Positions 1 to 10,219 are shown, counted from the first letter of the stretch. The stretch: 64,000 bases of DNA from Ascarosepion bandense (GCA_037127315.1 JBBBDQ010000332.1:248501-312500); one strand, 5' to 3'. The notes: generated by a model not told the origin, from the sequence alone. Program-made: numbers and translations.

Positions 1-49
1 AGTATGGTGAACCAGAATTATCAAATGTATCTAACTTAAGCGAAAAATT

Positions 50-330
50 ACATAGTAAAATTAAAAATTTGACACAATATTTTCAGCAATTATCTAATAT
101 TTTATAGAATTGTAGTTAGTTTAGGACTATAGCCTTACGTTGAAGATGCTTTCTGAAAAATAAAATTAAAATAATAAAACTTTTTGAATTAATTTTACAA
201 TTTAATACAGAGAAGAAAATTATATAACATAACAGAGATAACACAATAATTTATGAAATGTTATGTTATTGATATTTATTAATAATATCTATTTGTCATA
301 TTATTCTTTATTGTTTTGAATATAGTAGTA
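50..330. repeat. AT-rich dispersed repeat, copy 1
   Basis: This AT-rich stretch is recognisably the same sequence as 9025-9290, sharing a run around cagcaattatc and then ttagttagttta, gcttacgtt and gaagatg in the same order and orientation. No coding signal is seen. The family is unknown to me. The rest of 1-660 shows no gene. Confidence 0.6.
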
Positions 331-663
331 ACAGCTTTTATCTTAAGTCATTTTTGATTGTAGATATGGCAGAGTTAGTTGGTAAAATAATATACATTTT
401 TAATCATTTTTAGTAGAGGCCGTTTTTTTTTTTCGTTCTTGTTGTTTTTAAAAAATTTATGGGTCTTTTGTTTCATATTAAATATAAAAAAATTAAGGTA
501 GTTTGAAAGTTTTTCTTTGTATTTCTCCACTTCGTGTAGATAATCCTGGATAATTATTCTTAGTGCTCTTAAGCAAAATCCGATTATTATACTGGATTTT
601 AATTTGTTATGATAGAATAGACATTTATTAAGTCGATTTTCTTTTGCTTTCCTCAAACTTTTA

Positions 664-666
<3 letters not shown>

Positions 667-726
<60 letters not shown>
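667..726. repeat. (TA)n microsatellite
   Basis: A pure TA dinucleotide run of about 60 bases that abuts the 3' end of the PLE fragment to its right. Open frames through it only give an IYIYIY peptide. Confidence 0.95.
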
Positions 727-729
<3 letters not shown>

Positions 730-1152
730 TGCAGGTTTCATTGAATAATATGGACAATTTTTGTCTATTAATTTTGTGTAGGATCCGTTCATACCGTCTG
801 ATATACTTGATGGTGATGTCGTTGAAAGACAACAAAATATCACAGTAATTGTTGATTTTTTTATCGGGTCTAAGCTTTCGGCTCACATAAGCCATTATCA
901 AAGAGTAAATATTAACACACAGTAAACATAGAACATTTAAGTTATTAACAATGAAGTGAATGGAATTAAAAATATAAGTCCATCCCTACCGTGGAGGATG
1001 GCCGAATACAGTGACAAAATATTGGCATTGTGGTGTTGTGGTCCCTGGTCTGATTACAGACATTTGAGTACGTTGTTGGAAATATCAAAATTGATTGTAT
1101 TCAAACCAGGTTTAAATTGTTTAATGTAGAGTGCTTCGAGGATTTTTAGTTT
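727..1152 (-). mobile_element. Penelope-like element, 3' region
   Basis: The sequence matches 50484-50900 and, for its first part, 53600-53832, on the same strand. It carries the stretch beginning gcaggtttcattg and the block with gggtctaagctttcggctc. By comparison with the better copy at 50-51.5 kb, this is the 3' noncoding part plus the end of the endonuclease frame of a PLE on the minus strand. It starts directly at the (TA)n tract and is 5'-truncated at 1152, where an inverted segment begins. Confidence 0.75.
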
Positions 1153-1235
1153 ATCAACGCACACTTCTGAGAAAAACGCTTGTTGATAACACGTACATAC
1201 TTAAACAAGAAAATAATAAACAGAAACTAAAAATC
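1153..1235 (+). mobile_element. Inverted 5' segment of the same PLE
   Basis: This 83-base stretch is the near-exact reverse complement of the PLE sequence at about 50889-50972 and includes acacttctgagaaaaacgc. It follows directly on the non-inverted part, and both segments contain the short block gatttttagttt. The copy therefore ends in a 5' inversion. Inverted 5' ends are known for PLEs and LINEs. Confidence 0.75.
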
Positions 1236-1446
1236 GGCTTAGGAGAGTTTTGTAACCTAGCATATGTGCTGATTCTTTAAGTTTACGTAGTTTCCAGTAG
1301 CGTTCTCTATCTATTATTTCAATTTCATTCCATATGGGGCAGTGATCCCCTTTCTCTCTCCATATGTGGTCAGCTGCGCTTGATTTTTCTATCTCCCTTC
1401 GTGTTACAGCCTTGTAATAAAGAGTTCGGTTAGAAAATCCTAGCAC
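1236..1446 (-). pseudogene. PLE GIY-YIG endonuclease C-terminal fragment (second family)
   Basis: The minus-strand frame encodes about 70 residues including ADHIWREKGDHCPIWNEIEI and then DRERYWKLRKLKESAHML. The pattern 'ADH-W...H...W...I.DRE.....R..KE..H' is typical of the region after the YIG motif in PLE endonucleases. The catalytic N-terminal half is missing, so this is a 5'-truncated relic. It differs from the family at 50.8 kb. It abuts the inverted segment at 1235 and a terminal-type module at 1447-1538. Confidence 0.6.
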
Positions 1447-1538
1447 CTAAAGAAGGCCGAAGCGTACAACGACCGAAACGATGTACAAATGGCAATACGG
1501 AGGAGGACAATAGTCCGAATAATGCTAATACTGTAAAC
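1447..1538 (+). mobile_element. PLE-type terminal module with decayed hammerhead-like motif
   Basis: The sequence matches modules at 18268-18541 and 53365-53525 (shared aatagtccgaataat and agaaggcc). On the plus strand a core reads CTAAAGA, a hairpin opened by AGGCC and closed by GACC, then GAAAC, three bases and GTA. The core has a C-U-A instead of C-U-G, so it is probably inactive. The module is antisense to the endonuclease fragment to its left, as in inverted PLE terminal repeats. Confidence 0.5.
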
Positions 1539-1539
1539 C

Positions 1540-2004
1540 TTCTCTTGTTATCCCGCTCAAACCCCGCCTCGCCATTTATGTCCTCAAGTCCATCAAGTAT
1601 CTCACGCGTTGCTTTCCATTGTCTCTTTTTTCCTTTATTCGACCCAGTGAGCATCTGATTCTTTAAGCCCTCCTTCCTCACTATATTTTCCAGAAACTTC
1701 AATATCTTTTCCAATTATTAAGTATCAGTTTTCTTTTCATGCCTATTCTCTCACAAACCTCATCGATGCTCATATGTTCTGTCCATAGTATCCTTCCGTC
1801 AAAAAACATTTCGGCTGTTTCAAGACTTTATCTTTTATGATATTGTCTAACATTTGCTGCCATATTGAAGAACAGTCATCATATTAGTCTAGCACTCTTT
1901 TCTTTGTTTCCAGATAAAACTTCATGTGTCTCAATACACTATTCAACTTCAGGAATGCATTCTTGATCATACCAATATCCTTTGTTATTTTGACCACCCT
2001 TCTC

Positions 2005-2010
<6 letters not shown>
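1540..2010 (-). pseudogene. LINE RT C-terminal domain relic, RTE-like family
   Basis: The reverse complement matches the protein frame at 52660-53289. Recognisable are the parts equivalent to KRRVL...Y, the RMLRIPWTEH region, EKV-RKEGL and the GLEDINGEAGF / SKWMAE block. Many stops and frameshifts are present. It is a 5'-truncated, dead copy of the reverse-transcriptase C-terminal domain of a non-LTR element. The clade assignment is by resemblance only. Confidence 0.6.
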
Positions 2011-2039
<29 letters not shown>

Positions 2040-2112
2040 CAAAAACCTGCTTGTTAAAGTGCTTTTTATCAGTGGAAGTGCAACAATGTGGCCGCGAAAA
2101 ATTATATATATA

Positions 2113-2535
2113 TATCAGCAGTATAGCCCGGCGTTGCTCGGGTGTAATGAAAACTTTAAAACTAATCCATGGTCCTGGAGCTCAGACTCTTTGGACGTTG
2201 GCACGAAAGACTAAAAAGCAATAGTTGTTTCCAGTTAAAGCAAAACCGTAGACTGAAAGAAAAATGAATGGATGTAAGTCAAATTTTCATTTCCTGGTAT
2301 CGATATCAAATAAGTTTTTTCATCGTAAACTGAATAAGTTTTCCCCCCCCCCGCAGAGTGAATTTTGAAGACTAAATAAGTCCTCTGATTAAATGGTATC
2401 ATGACTGAGACTAATAACTACAATTATACCTACTTAGATCCAAACCCGAAGCAAAAACTAATATGAAAGGGTTGAAAAAATACAGACATACAGGCAGAGA
2501 AACAGACACACACAAACATCTTGCCTTTTATATAT
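2113..2535 (-). mobile_element. Non-autonomous Helitron, 3' part
   Basis: In minus orientation it begins tataaaaggcaagatg, contains the cttacatccattca and ggaccatggatta blocks seen at 19.2-20.1 kb and 49.7-50.0 kb, and ends with the hairpin CCGAGCAACGCCGGG followed by ctatactgctga. In other copies the terminus is CTAG, the usual Helitron end, so here it is mutated. It contains no coding sequence. Confidence 0.7.
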
Positions 2536-2539
2536 GTAT

Positions 2540-2870
2540 ATATTATCGATTTTCTGCACTATTGTAAGAACTGAAACCTTGAAACTTCTGAATATCGTTT
2601 CTTATGTCTTTGTCTATGAGTGTATCAAATTTGATTAAAATCAGACCACTCCTTCTATAAACCGGATTTTTTCGATTTTTTCGATTATCGATTTTCAATA
2701 ATCGGAAAAAAAACCTAGCTAAGAAAACTCGCAGACGCTTATAGTACAACTGTGTAAATTTTCAAGAAAATCGGTTCAGCCGTTTTGGAGTGTATAGGTA
2801 ACGAATACACACACATACACAGACATACACACACACACAATGTTCCATTTATAAATAAGTTTAGATTTAA
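2540..2870 (-). mobile_element. Helitron-associated 5' part (unit A)
   Basis: The same unit occurs at 32799-33160, 39309-39608 and 49311-49663. In minus orientation it runs from a GT-rich start through cctatagactcc/gctgaaccgattttc, ttagctaggttttgtg and ttcagaagtttcaaggt. It lies immediately upstream of the Helitron 3' part in the same orientation. Non-coding. Confidence 0.65.
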
Positions 2871-3230
2871 ATATATATATTACGGAAATACATAATCATT
2901 TAACCTAAACAAGCCGAAAATGCTACTAAGACAAAAGGTTCTACTGAATGTGAGAAAATATGAAAACAATAAAGTATCACTGAGTAGAAGGATTAATAAA
3001 CACAGAGGACTTAATAATCGACATTGACTTTAAATTTTTGATTTTCAAAGTTTACTAGTATCTGGAAGTAATTTCTAGAAGCGAAAGTTTACTCCACTAG
3101 CTAAATGTACGATAAAAGAAAATGTCAATTTTATTCTGTTTTGTTTTTTATTTTTTTTTAAAACACAGAAAGAAAAAAAAAGAATTCTTACACAATGCGA
3201 TAAAGGAAATCTGTAAGAAAAGACTATTAT
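2871..3230. other. AT-rich, no gene seen
   Basis: Simple AT-rich DNA with oligo-T and oligo-A runs. I see no repeat shared with the rest of the window and no coding signal. Confidence 0.6.
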
Positions 3231-3264
3231 TTGTTCTATTTTTATAAACTATGTACCTTCAGTG

Positions 3265-3583
3265 GATGTGCGTTGTGGTGCAGTGGATATCGACTCCGAA
3301 CGACAAATCGGAAAGCCGAGTTCAAATTCCAGTTGAATTCCTTGCATTCACTTACGCACAAATATCCTTGGGAAAAGGTATTAATCCGTCTCTTCCTTCC
3401 AGTTATGGGTTAAATACCAGGACAGATTAGGTTCTGTAGCATTGTCTGGCAACTAGTTTACCGCAGAAAATAATGGCAATCTACTGCGGGATAACCTTCT
3501 GCTCAGTCAGTCATGTCTCTTTCGAGACATGATCTCTCAAGCATGTATCATGTATGTCACTCACCTGACTGACTGACAGACTT
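3265..3583 (+). mobile_element. tRNA-derived SINE, full length
   Basis: A tRNA-like head has an A-box-like TGGTGCAGTGG and a B-box-like GAGTTCAAATTCC about 40 bases later. The body includes cccttgggaaaggtatta-type sequence, gttatgggttaaata, the gcaacctactgcgggat block and a hairpin with arms TCATGTCTC and GAGACATGA, then a TGAC-repeat tail. It has no coding capacity. It needs Pol III for transcription and LINE proteins for movement. Octopus tRNA-derived SINEs are known; which subfamily this is cannot be told here. Confidence 0.85.
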
Positions 3584-3940
3584 TCTTAAAGCATATAAAC
3601 CAGTTACTATGTTTGAATGATTTCTAATGTTTCCCCAAAGTCACATTTTCTTCAGAAACTTCACCAGTTCATTTCAACAACTATCCACATTTGAATTCTC
3701 CTGAATTTCTTTATCCTTGACAGTTTTTGAAAATTTTGACAGCATTTACAGTGTTTTATATTCATGTGCGACTCTTATTAAAATAAAGTAAAATGACTAT
3801 TTTCCGTTAGTTTAAAGTTTGTACACACAGTAAAGAGCAAAAGAAATGTCAATGATATGTTTCTTGTTATGTTAAAAAATGGCAGTGGGAACATTTATTC
3901 TGAAGTCTTTTCTTATACCTCAATTATATCTTAGTCTAAA
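3584..3940. other. No gene seen
   Basis: AT-rich DNA between a SINE and a short (TATC)n run at 3942-3975. No coding or repeat signal recognised. Confidence 0.5.
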
Positions 3941-3941
3941 A

Positions 3942-3975
<34 letters not shown>

Positions 3976-4024
3976 AAAATGCGTGATTATATCAGGTATA
4001 ATAGTGTAATCAAAAGTGGAGACA

Positions 4025-4305
4025 ATGAGCCAAAGTGGAAAAGTTTCTAAACTACGCCTTTCGCCGATGTGACGTGGGCTGTATTCGACTTCTTCCGGTC
4101 GGAATGAGAGACAAAACTGTGTGTTAGAAAAAATGCGTTTAGATATTTAAGGTTTCGAATCTGATGAAGTAATTTCATTTATTGCCCCACTTATTTTCAA
4201 ACATCCTAACGAATTTCCATTACACACAGTGTTGTCTTTCATTGCAAGCTTAAGAAACAGAACCTGACACACGTCTCCGCCATTTAAAACTTTTCCACTT
4301 TAACT

Positions 4306-4309
<4 letters not shown>
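4025..4309. mobile_element. Possible MITE with terminal inverted repeats
   Basis: The left end TGAGCCAAAGTGGAAAAGTT is mirrored at the right end, whose reverse complement reads TGAGTTAAAGTGGAAAAGTT. About 22 bases pair well, and pairing is weaker further in. The interior of about 240 bases has no coding signal. A (TA)n tract follows on the right. No clear target duplication is visible, so the class is undetermined. Confidence 0.4.

Positions 4310-4351
<42 letters not shown>
4310..4351. repeat. (TA)n microsatellite
   Basis: TA run directly right of the possible MITE. The open frame on its minus strand is an artefact. Confidence 0.95.
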
Positions 4352-4354
<3 letters not shown>

Positions 4355-4402
4355 GGATTCCGGGTGATAATCCACAAAATATAATAAATAACAAAAGCAG
4401 AT

Positions 4403-4612
4403 ATGGAGATAGAAATTGTAAGTTATATTGAACAAGATATACAAACTGGAACACGGGTTAGTCAATTCATTTCTATTAGTAGAAATCAATATATACAGTC
4501 TTGCAGGGAAATAGTATGTCCGGGTAATAAGTCTATATCCGAACAACTCCAACTAACTCTGCACCAACTTACTGACCAACTAAGCAATTGCGTTACAACT
4601 CTACAACAGTAA
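4403..4612 (+). other. Unrecognised 69-codon open frame
   Basis: This frame starts MEIEIVSYIEQDIQTGTRVS and ends at a TAA 28 bases before the proposed LTR edge. It is not low-complexity, but no family is recognised, and there is no signal peptide or membrane segment. It may be a chance frame or a piece of an older element interrupted by the LTR element. Confidence 0.15.
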
Positions 4613-4639
4613 ATTTTGGCCTTCCCACTTAAGGCAACA

Positions 4640-4927
4640 TGTGACACAAGGTCTTCTTTTTAATGTGGGTCTTCCGGGCAGCCCGGCCAAAAATATCTGT
4701 CTATCTTTCCCCAGTCGTGATTCTACCATTCGGCGAAACCACGACTGGTTTAGTGCTCTTTATCCGAAGGCAGAGAGCGCTCTCCGCCAGAAGGTAGAGA
4801 GCTGACAGTGTCAAGAGTAGCAGGTTGCAAGGCAATGCTACAACTATTGCTTTCTTTGTATAGGTAGGATTATATGTACACATTAGGCGAGTCTATTATT
4901 CCAATAAAAAGGGAAGATCGCACAACA
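4640..4927 (-). mobile_element. 3' LTR of a Ty3/gypsy element (proposed)
   Basis: Read on the minus strand the stretch starts TGTTGTGC, directly after a polypurine tract (acagaggggg at 4928-4937), and ends GTGTCACA. This gives TG...CA ends and a length of 288. It lies at the expected place downstream of the integrase C-terminus. The right edge is well supported by the polypurine tract. The left edge is chosen only because it gives matching inverted ends. No second LTR was found. Confidence 0.55.
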
Positions 4928-5036
4928 CCCCCTCTGTAGCTTCTTTTTTAGGAGGAGTTAGTATTTTTTTCTCTTGGGATCTATAATTAATGGCTCCGTC
5001 AACTTTCGTTTTCTGCCAGTTCTTCTGATTTCTGAT

Positions 5037-5354
5037 TTAATTTGAGGTCGAAATTTCTTCCACCGTGTCCTTACTTTCTAAAGGTTTGGAGCTTGGCTCT
5101 TCACTTCTTTTTTGTATTTGATTTACGTGCCTTATTTGCGTACATTTTTCTCCCTTTATAGTGTACATTACGTTTCCTATTCTGTTTACAATTGTTCCCG
5201 GTTCCCAATACGCCATATTATTTGTAAACATTCTGAAGTACACTCGTTCACCGGGTTTGAACGATCTTTTCGTAATTACAGATGTATTCTGGGTTTTGTT
5301 TTTGCATGGTAGCAATTTATCGAAGACCGGTCGAATTTTGCGCGCAAACATCAC
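5037..5354 (-). pseudogene. Ty3/gypsy integrase C-terminal domain
   Basis: About 105 residues on the minus strand include the motif GERVYFRMFTNNMAYWEPGT and then a VNRIGNVMY-type strand and HVNQI. This matches the end of gypsy-type integrases, which bind DNA after the catalytic core. The frame is open to the stop. It belongs with the pol pieces to its right but is separated from them by frame breaks. Confidence 0.75.
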
Positions 5355-5639
5355 CTCAGCAGGTAAAAGTTTCGATGGTGTGTTTCTGTTAGGTGTAATT
5401 CGGTATATTTGTAGAAATTATTGTAACGCTCTTTCTGATGGTGTATCTCCAGCTTTTTTTAACGCTCTATTTAGAGTATCCACGAACCTCTAGGCTAAGC
5501 TGTTCGACCTTGGGTGGTAAGGTGTTGTTTTTATGTGTTTTATTTGGTACGTCACGCAAAATTCCTGAAAATCACTTGAAGTAAATTGCGTACCATTGTC
5601 TGTTAATAAGCAATCTACAACGCCAAACCTAGTGAATAG
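5355..5639 (-). pseudogene. Ty3/gypsy integrase, middle part, broken
   Basis: Continuation of the integrase between the catalytic core and the C-terminal domain. The reverse complement includes a DNGTQF-like stretch near 5590-5600 (first half of the second catalytic region) and an L.....ER.....-like region, but stops and shifts occur. The copy is dead. Confidence 0.55.
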
Positions 5640-5882
5640 CTAGTGTAAACAGTTTATGGTATTTTCTGTTGGATTTTTATACCTGAAAACTTCAGGCCAT
5701 TTACTAAAAATGTCTACCGTTATTAAGTAGTAGTAGCCGTCTATGAGTCCTGCGCAATCCGCATGGACTTTCGACCAAGCTTTGTCCGACTTTGGCCATG
5801 ATTTCTGCATGATAGGTGGTGACCTTGCTGCTGCCGCGTAGCCCTTACATTTTTCTACCATCTGCGCAATATTATTATTCAT
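5640..5882 (-). pseudogene. Ty3/gypsy integrase catalytic core, first part
   Basis: The minus-strand frame reads SKVHADCAGLIDGYYYLITV then DIFSKWPEVF. This is the first two aspartate-bearing strands of the DDE integrase core: the catalytic D lies in HADCAG and D(I)FSKWPE follows. The downstream glutamate region is in the next broken segment. An N-terminal zinc-finger portion lies partly in the neighbouring frame. Confidence 0.75.
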
Positions 5883-5888
5883 GTTCGG

Positions 5889-6473
5889 TCAGTACACATA
5901 ACTTCTCATAAGTGTTTTCATGCGATCTTTTCCTGGGTGTCGTACATGGAAATCCTTCAAAATTCTTCTTTGTAATGGTTTTGGTATTATCAGCCTTTCA
6001 TTGTATAGTAGGAAATTATCGCAAATTGAAAAGCTGTCTGCCAAGTTGGTGTCTTTATCTCCTATTTTTTTTTTTCGGGGGGGGGGGGTATTTATGAATT
6101 CGTCTGTTTTTGCTTTTCTTCTTATTTCTAATAGTGTTACTGGTAATTCTATCACCGTATTACTTAACACTTTACTGATTTCGTCCTCGGCTCTCAGAGC
6201 CTCTATTACCGAGTTTTCTAAGTGTTCACTTTTCATAGGTATCAGTCTCGATAGTCCATCTGCGTGTCCAATTTTTATCAATGGTATGAATTCTAATTTG
6301 AAGTTATAGCTTAGTAATATTGTACCCCACCTTAGGATTCTATTTGCGATGTATACTGGTAATGCTTTCTTTGATCCAAATATGGTAAAGAGAGATTTAT
6401 AATCCATCTGTAGCGTAAATTTTCTTCGATATACATATCTATGAAAGCTAGTTAAGGCAAAAATGATTCCCAA
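5889..6473 (-). pseudogene. Ty3/gypsy RNase H end and integrase zinc-binding region
   Basis: A 194-residue minus-strand frame. The N-terminal part (TLQMDYKSLFTIFG... AN-ILRW) corresponds to the end of RNase H with its conserved TD(H)K-L segment, here D to Y altered. The middle ADGLSRLP-like GHADGLSRLIP marks the RNase H/integrase boundary. The C-terminus HVRHPGKDRMKTLMRSYVY is the H-H side of the HHCC zinc finger. A G-run near 6070-6090 may reflect slippage. Confidence 0.75.
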
Positions 6474-6484
6474 AGCTTCTTTTT

Positions 6485-6931
6485 CTATTCATGAATAGTT
6501 TCTTTGGCCGGTAGCAGTGATCTAGATGCTTGGGGTACCGGTTTTCTTGTACCGTCTTGCATTTTATGTAAATTACACGCTCCACAACTTGCGAGCTTGC
6601 AATAATAATTTCCAAGCCTGGGGTCGAAGTGTGTCAATGTCAGATCCGATGTCAATTTCATTATAATTTTCTTAAAAGCCTTTTCGCAATCCTCCGATAA
6701 GTTCCACTGGACATCTTTCTTCAGTAATTCGTTGAGGGATGCCCTCAGTTTATGCATGCTATCGATGAACTCTCCATAATAATTTACAAGACCGAGAAAA
6801 CTTTGTAATTCCACGACGCTTTTAGGTTCAAGCATGTTTTTAATTGCTGAAGATCTCTCTGGGTCTGTTTTCCTGCCATTCCCATTAATAATGTGGCCTA
6901 AATATTTTATTTCCTTCAAGAAAAATCTCAT
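6485..6931 (-). pseudogene. Ty3/gypsy RT thumb/connection and RNase H start
   Basis: The minus-strand frame of 148 residues begins FLKEIKYLGHIINGNGRKTD, typical of the segment after the RT active site, then VVELQSFLGLVNYYGEFI and WNLSEDCEKAFKKI, the connection to RNase H. Nearly intact over its length, with frame breaks on both sides. Confidence 0.85.
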
Positions 6932-7173
6932 TTCTTCTCTTTTACTTTGAACACAAAGTCCTGTATTCTTTTGACAATTTCCTTGATGTGTGTTGCGTGG
7001 TCTTTCATATTATCACTTTTAACTAGAATATCATCTAAATAAGCTGTTGTGAAGTTTTGTCCCGTTAGCATGGTGTCCAATTTCTGCTGAAAAATCGCAG
7101 GCGCTACTTTTATTCCGAATGGTAACCTGTTGTATTTATAGAGTCCTTTGTGAGTGTTTATACATAGTATGTT
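6932..7173 (-). pseudogene. Ty3/gypsy RT palm with YLDD box
   Basis: Translation of the reverse complement, across a frame break, gives AYLDDILV with the four codons at 7030-7041, the reverse-transcriptase active-site box in its Y-L-D-D form. Upstream lies the GLYKY/LPFG-type segment. Stops interrupt the frame at about 7170. Confidence 0.75.
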
Positions 7174-7705
7174 TTATCTTTCTTCTGTAACTGGAATCTG
7201 CAAATATGCTTCACTTAGGTCAATTTTCGAAAAAATGTTCCCACCATTAATTTTGGCGAATATTTCTTCCGGACTTAGCAACGAGTAATGATGGTCTTTT
7301 ATTGCGTTATTTAAACCCGTGGAAAAATCTGCACATACTCGTGTTTTTCCCGATTTTTTCTTCACATATATTACCGGTGCCACCCATTCACTGAAATCTG
7401 TTTTTGATATGATCCCAGTTTGTTCAAATCTATCAAGCTCTTTATCTATTTTATCAATTGTGGCGAAAGGTACGTTTCTCCTTTTTTAAAAGTACTGGTT
7501 GAGCATTCCGTTTTAGCTCGATTATTGCTTCGAATTTGTTGCATCGTCCTAACCAACTTGAGAAAACCTCTGGGAATTGTTTGCATAATTCTTCCTTCAG
7601 TTTTGTGGCATCTGACAGATTGCAGTCTATTTTTTTTTTTTTTTTTGCAAAAAGAACTAATGGGTAAATCGCATACATTGAATTTCTGCATTCAGTCCGT
7701 TTCAA
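7174..7705 (-). pseudogene. Ty3/gypsy RT fingers/palm start
   Basis: The frame at 7174-7383 contains VKKKSGKTRVCADFSTGLN followed by SKIDLSEAYLQIPV, the first catalytic aspartate region of RT. The 7454-7705 part holds the upstream KLKEELCKQFPEVFSS segment, separated by a one-base-type shift near 7480. The protease and gag regions expected further right are not recognisable, so the element is 5'-truncated or too decayed. Confidence 0.8.
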
Positions 7706-9024
7706 GCTGTGTTGAAATGCTTGACAGAGTGATGACAGATCTAATATTGTGCTGTGGAGATTTTATCTGGAAAAAATAATTGGAGAAAATGACATGCGTG
7801 CCTTTTTTATTTAATTTTAAATACTGAGAAATTAAAAAGAAAATAACAAAAATATTCTCAATAATATAATGTTTTATTGAATTAAAAATGGCTTTAAATT
7901 TACTAAAGTGATCGCTTTTATTTTCTGAAAATGTTGTGGATGGTCGTCTATATTTACAAAATTCGTCACATTTATACACATAGAAAAAATTCTAAATTCT
8001 TTTAAAAATATTGGTGTCTGATGATTTGTATTACGATTTTAATGATTAATAAATATCGTTTTCACTTAATAATAATATAATGTAAAAAGCTGAAATTAAT
8101 ACAGAATTTTAAAAAGATTTAAAACTTAATAAATTTATCTACTTAAACTTTTTTAAAGTGGAAACAATTTTTTTAAAATTCATTATTCATCGAAAGGTGT
8201 TTTTTCTTAAGAAAAATATTATTAAATATACATTACTTATAAAACAATTAAAAGCTTTCCTAACTAAATAATGTCAGAGTTTTATTGCAGAATTTATTTT
8301 ACGATCAAATCATATTTTCAGCAAATAGTGTTTCTGTTTGACAAAAACAAATTGAGAAAGAAAATTTTCCAAAGTGTTCTGTTTTTAACAACTATATATC
8401 TGAAGAGGCTGAAATTTTAATTTCTCGAAATTTCATAAAATTATATAAGTAGGAGTAACAGATGTAGAAAACTGTTTTTACCAAGATTTTCTAAAAATTA
8501 TTTAAGTACCTCCACTCATTTTTTCTATACCTAAATTTAAATTGAAATTTTAATAATAAAAACTTATTTTCAAGCTTTAAAATTAGCTTTCACTGAAAGA
8601 CACGGAATTAAATTTAGTAATTCTAGTAAGCAAAATACCCTGGTGTATTTTAAACCGAAATTATATTGATCGGAATCAAAAATTTTCTAAATTTAAAAAA
8701 AAATTTCAAAAGTTCAAAATTTTCGCCATTCTCGGTTTTAAAAAATCTTACAAAAATAAAATACACCTCGCTGACACATTATTTTATTTAAATTGCCGAA
8801 TTTAAACTTACTTTAGGTTAACTTGAAACAAGAATTATATGCTTACTGCTTGAAAAATGTTTCAAAAAGCATTCCTCAATTACGTTAGCCTTGTTATCAC
8901 AGCTGTCAACAACACCTTATCAGCACCTTAGGAGAAGCCGACAACTTATGATTTAGTATCCGGCCAAAAGTATGGAAGACGGATTTGGTATACATTTTAT
9001 TCATGCAAAATCGTTTTCTTTTTA
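7706..9024. other. AT-rich DNA, no gene; repeat shared with 9.9 kb
   Basis: Very AT-rich. The block around 8245-8300 (aattaaaagctt, then tcagagttttattg) recurs at 9875-9920, so parts are an old duplicated repeat. No coding signal and no recognisable LTR. Confidence 0.5.
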
Positions 9025-9290
9025 TTAACTATGTTAAAATTAAAAATCTAACACAGTTTTCAGCAATTATCCAATATTTGATGAAATTTTAGTTAGTTTA
9101 GTTTGTAGGCTTACGTTTGAAGATGTTTTATGAAAAATAAAATTTAAAATAATATAAAACTTTCTTTTAAAAAATTTACAATTTAATAACAGAATAAAAA
9201 TAGCGGCAGAGGTACCTCAATAATTTATGATATCTTATGATATTTATTAATTTTATTTTTAATATCTTTTTTCATATTATTTTTAGGTAC
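9025..9290. repeat. AT-rich dispersed repeat, copy 2
   Basis: Same sequence and orientation as 50-330. The two copies differ by many substitutions and small indels, so they are old. No coding signal. Confidence 0.6.
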
Positions 9291-9736
9291 TTCTACAAAT
9301 TGTGAATTTCACAATTATTATTTTTTTTAACAAAATTAGAAAATTAGGAATTAAAATGTAAAAGTTGCTTTAAATATTTAAGGAATGACTTGCTAAACAG
9401 GCAGTTGAATTTTATAAATGTCTTGAAGAGACTTGAATCATAATCAAAGTGCGTTTTCTGTCTTTTTCCATGTAAGGGGAATAATTCAAAACACTTGTAA
9501 ACTTCTCAAATAAATATGACCCCCTATGGAAACTTGTTATGACCACTATAACATCGTACTTAAATGAACAAATTTATTTACACAAAAAAACATTTTTTAA
9601 TTATTTGAAAAATATACGGTGTGAAAAATTTTTATTAATTTTTTTATTTTTTGATAGGCAATATAATAATCAATTCTTAACTAAAAAAAGGACAACAGTT
9701 CTTTAAAAGATTTTAAAAATATTTCTAAAACTTATA

Positions 9737-9786
<50 letters not shown>

Positions 9787-10004
9787 GAAAGCAATTCTTT
9801 TGAAATTTTATTAGTAATCGAATTTTTTTTCTTCAGACTATAATGGCCTTCATTTCTATTATTTATTCCTGCAATTAAAAGCTTATCAAATTAAATTATA
9901 TCAGAGTTTTATTGTATTTTTTATTTTACTCTTCGGAGCAGATTTTCGGATGGTGCCAAATAATTTTAAATAAAAAAATAGATGATTTATATTTCCAAAT
10001 TTAC
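9291..10004. other. AT-rich DNA with (TAA)n
   Basis: Contains a (TAA)n/(AAT)n run at about 9738-9783 and the second copy of the aattaaaagctt / tcagagttttattg block. No gene seen. Confidence 0.6.
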
Positions 10005-10219
10005 AAATACCCTTGGGAACGGTATTAATCCGTCTCTTCCCTCCAGCTATGGGTCAAATAACAGGACAGATTGGGTTCTATAGCCTTGACTGGCAACCAG
10101 CCTACCGCAGAAAGCAATGTCAACCTACTGTGGGATAATCTTCTGTCCAGTCAGTCAAGTCTCTTTCGAGACATGATCGCCCAAGCGTGTATCACGTATG
10201 GCACTTAACAAGACTGACG
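10005..10219 (+). mobile_element. tRNA-derived SINE, 5'-truncated
   Basis: It begins in the body at acaaatacccttgggaacgg and runs through the usual body and hairpin to a tail. The tRNA-like head is missing. At the right it continues straight into a second partial copy. Confidence 0.8.

Noticed and set aside
653..901. 82-codon minus frame ending in IYIYIY
   Set aside because: It joins PLE 3' noncoding sequence to a (TA)n run; similar frames occur at each such joint (50343, 53498).
4157..4190. CTGATGA at 4162 as a hammerhead core
   Set aside because: No stem II, no GAAA and no cleavage triplet follow.
5112..6309. Plus-strand open frames of 61-129 codons across the gypsy element
   Set aside because: They are antisense shadows of the minus-strand integrase and RNase H frames.
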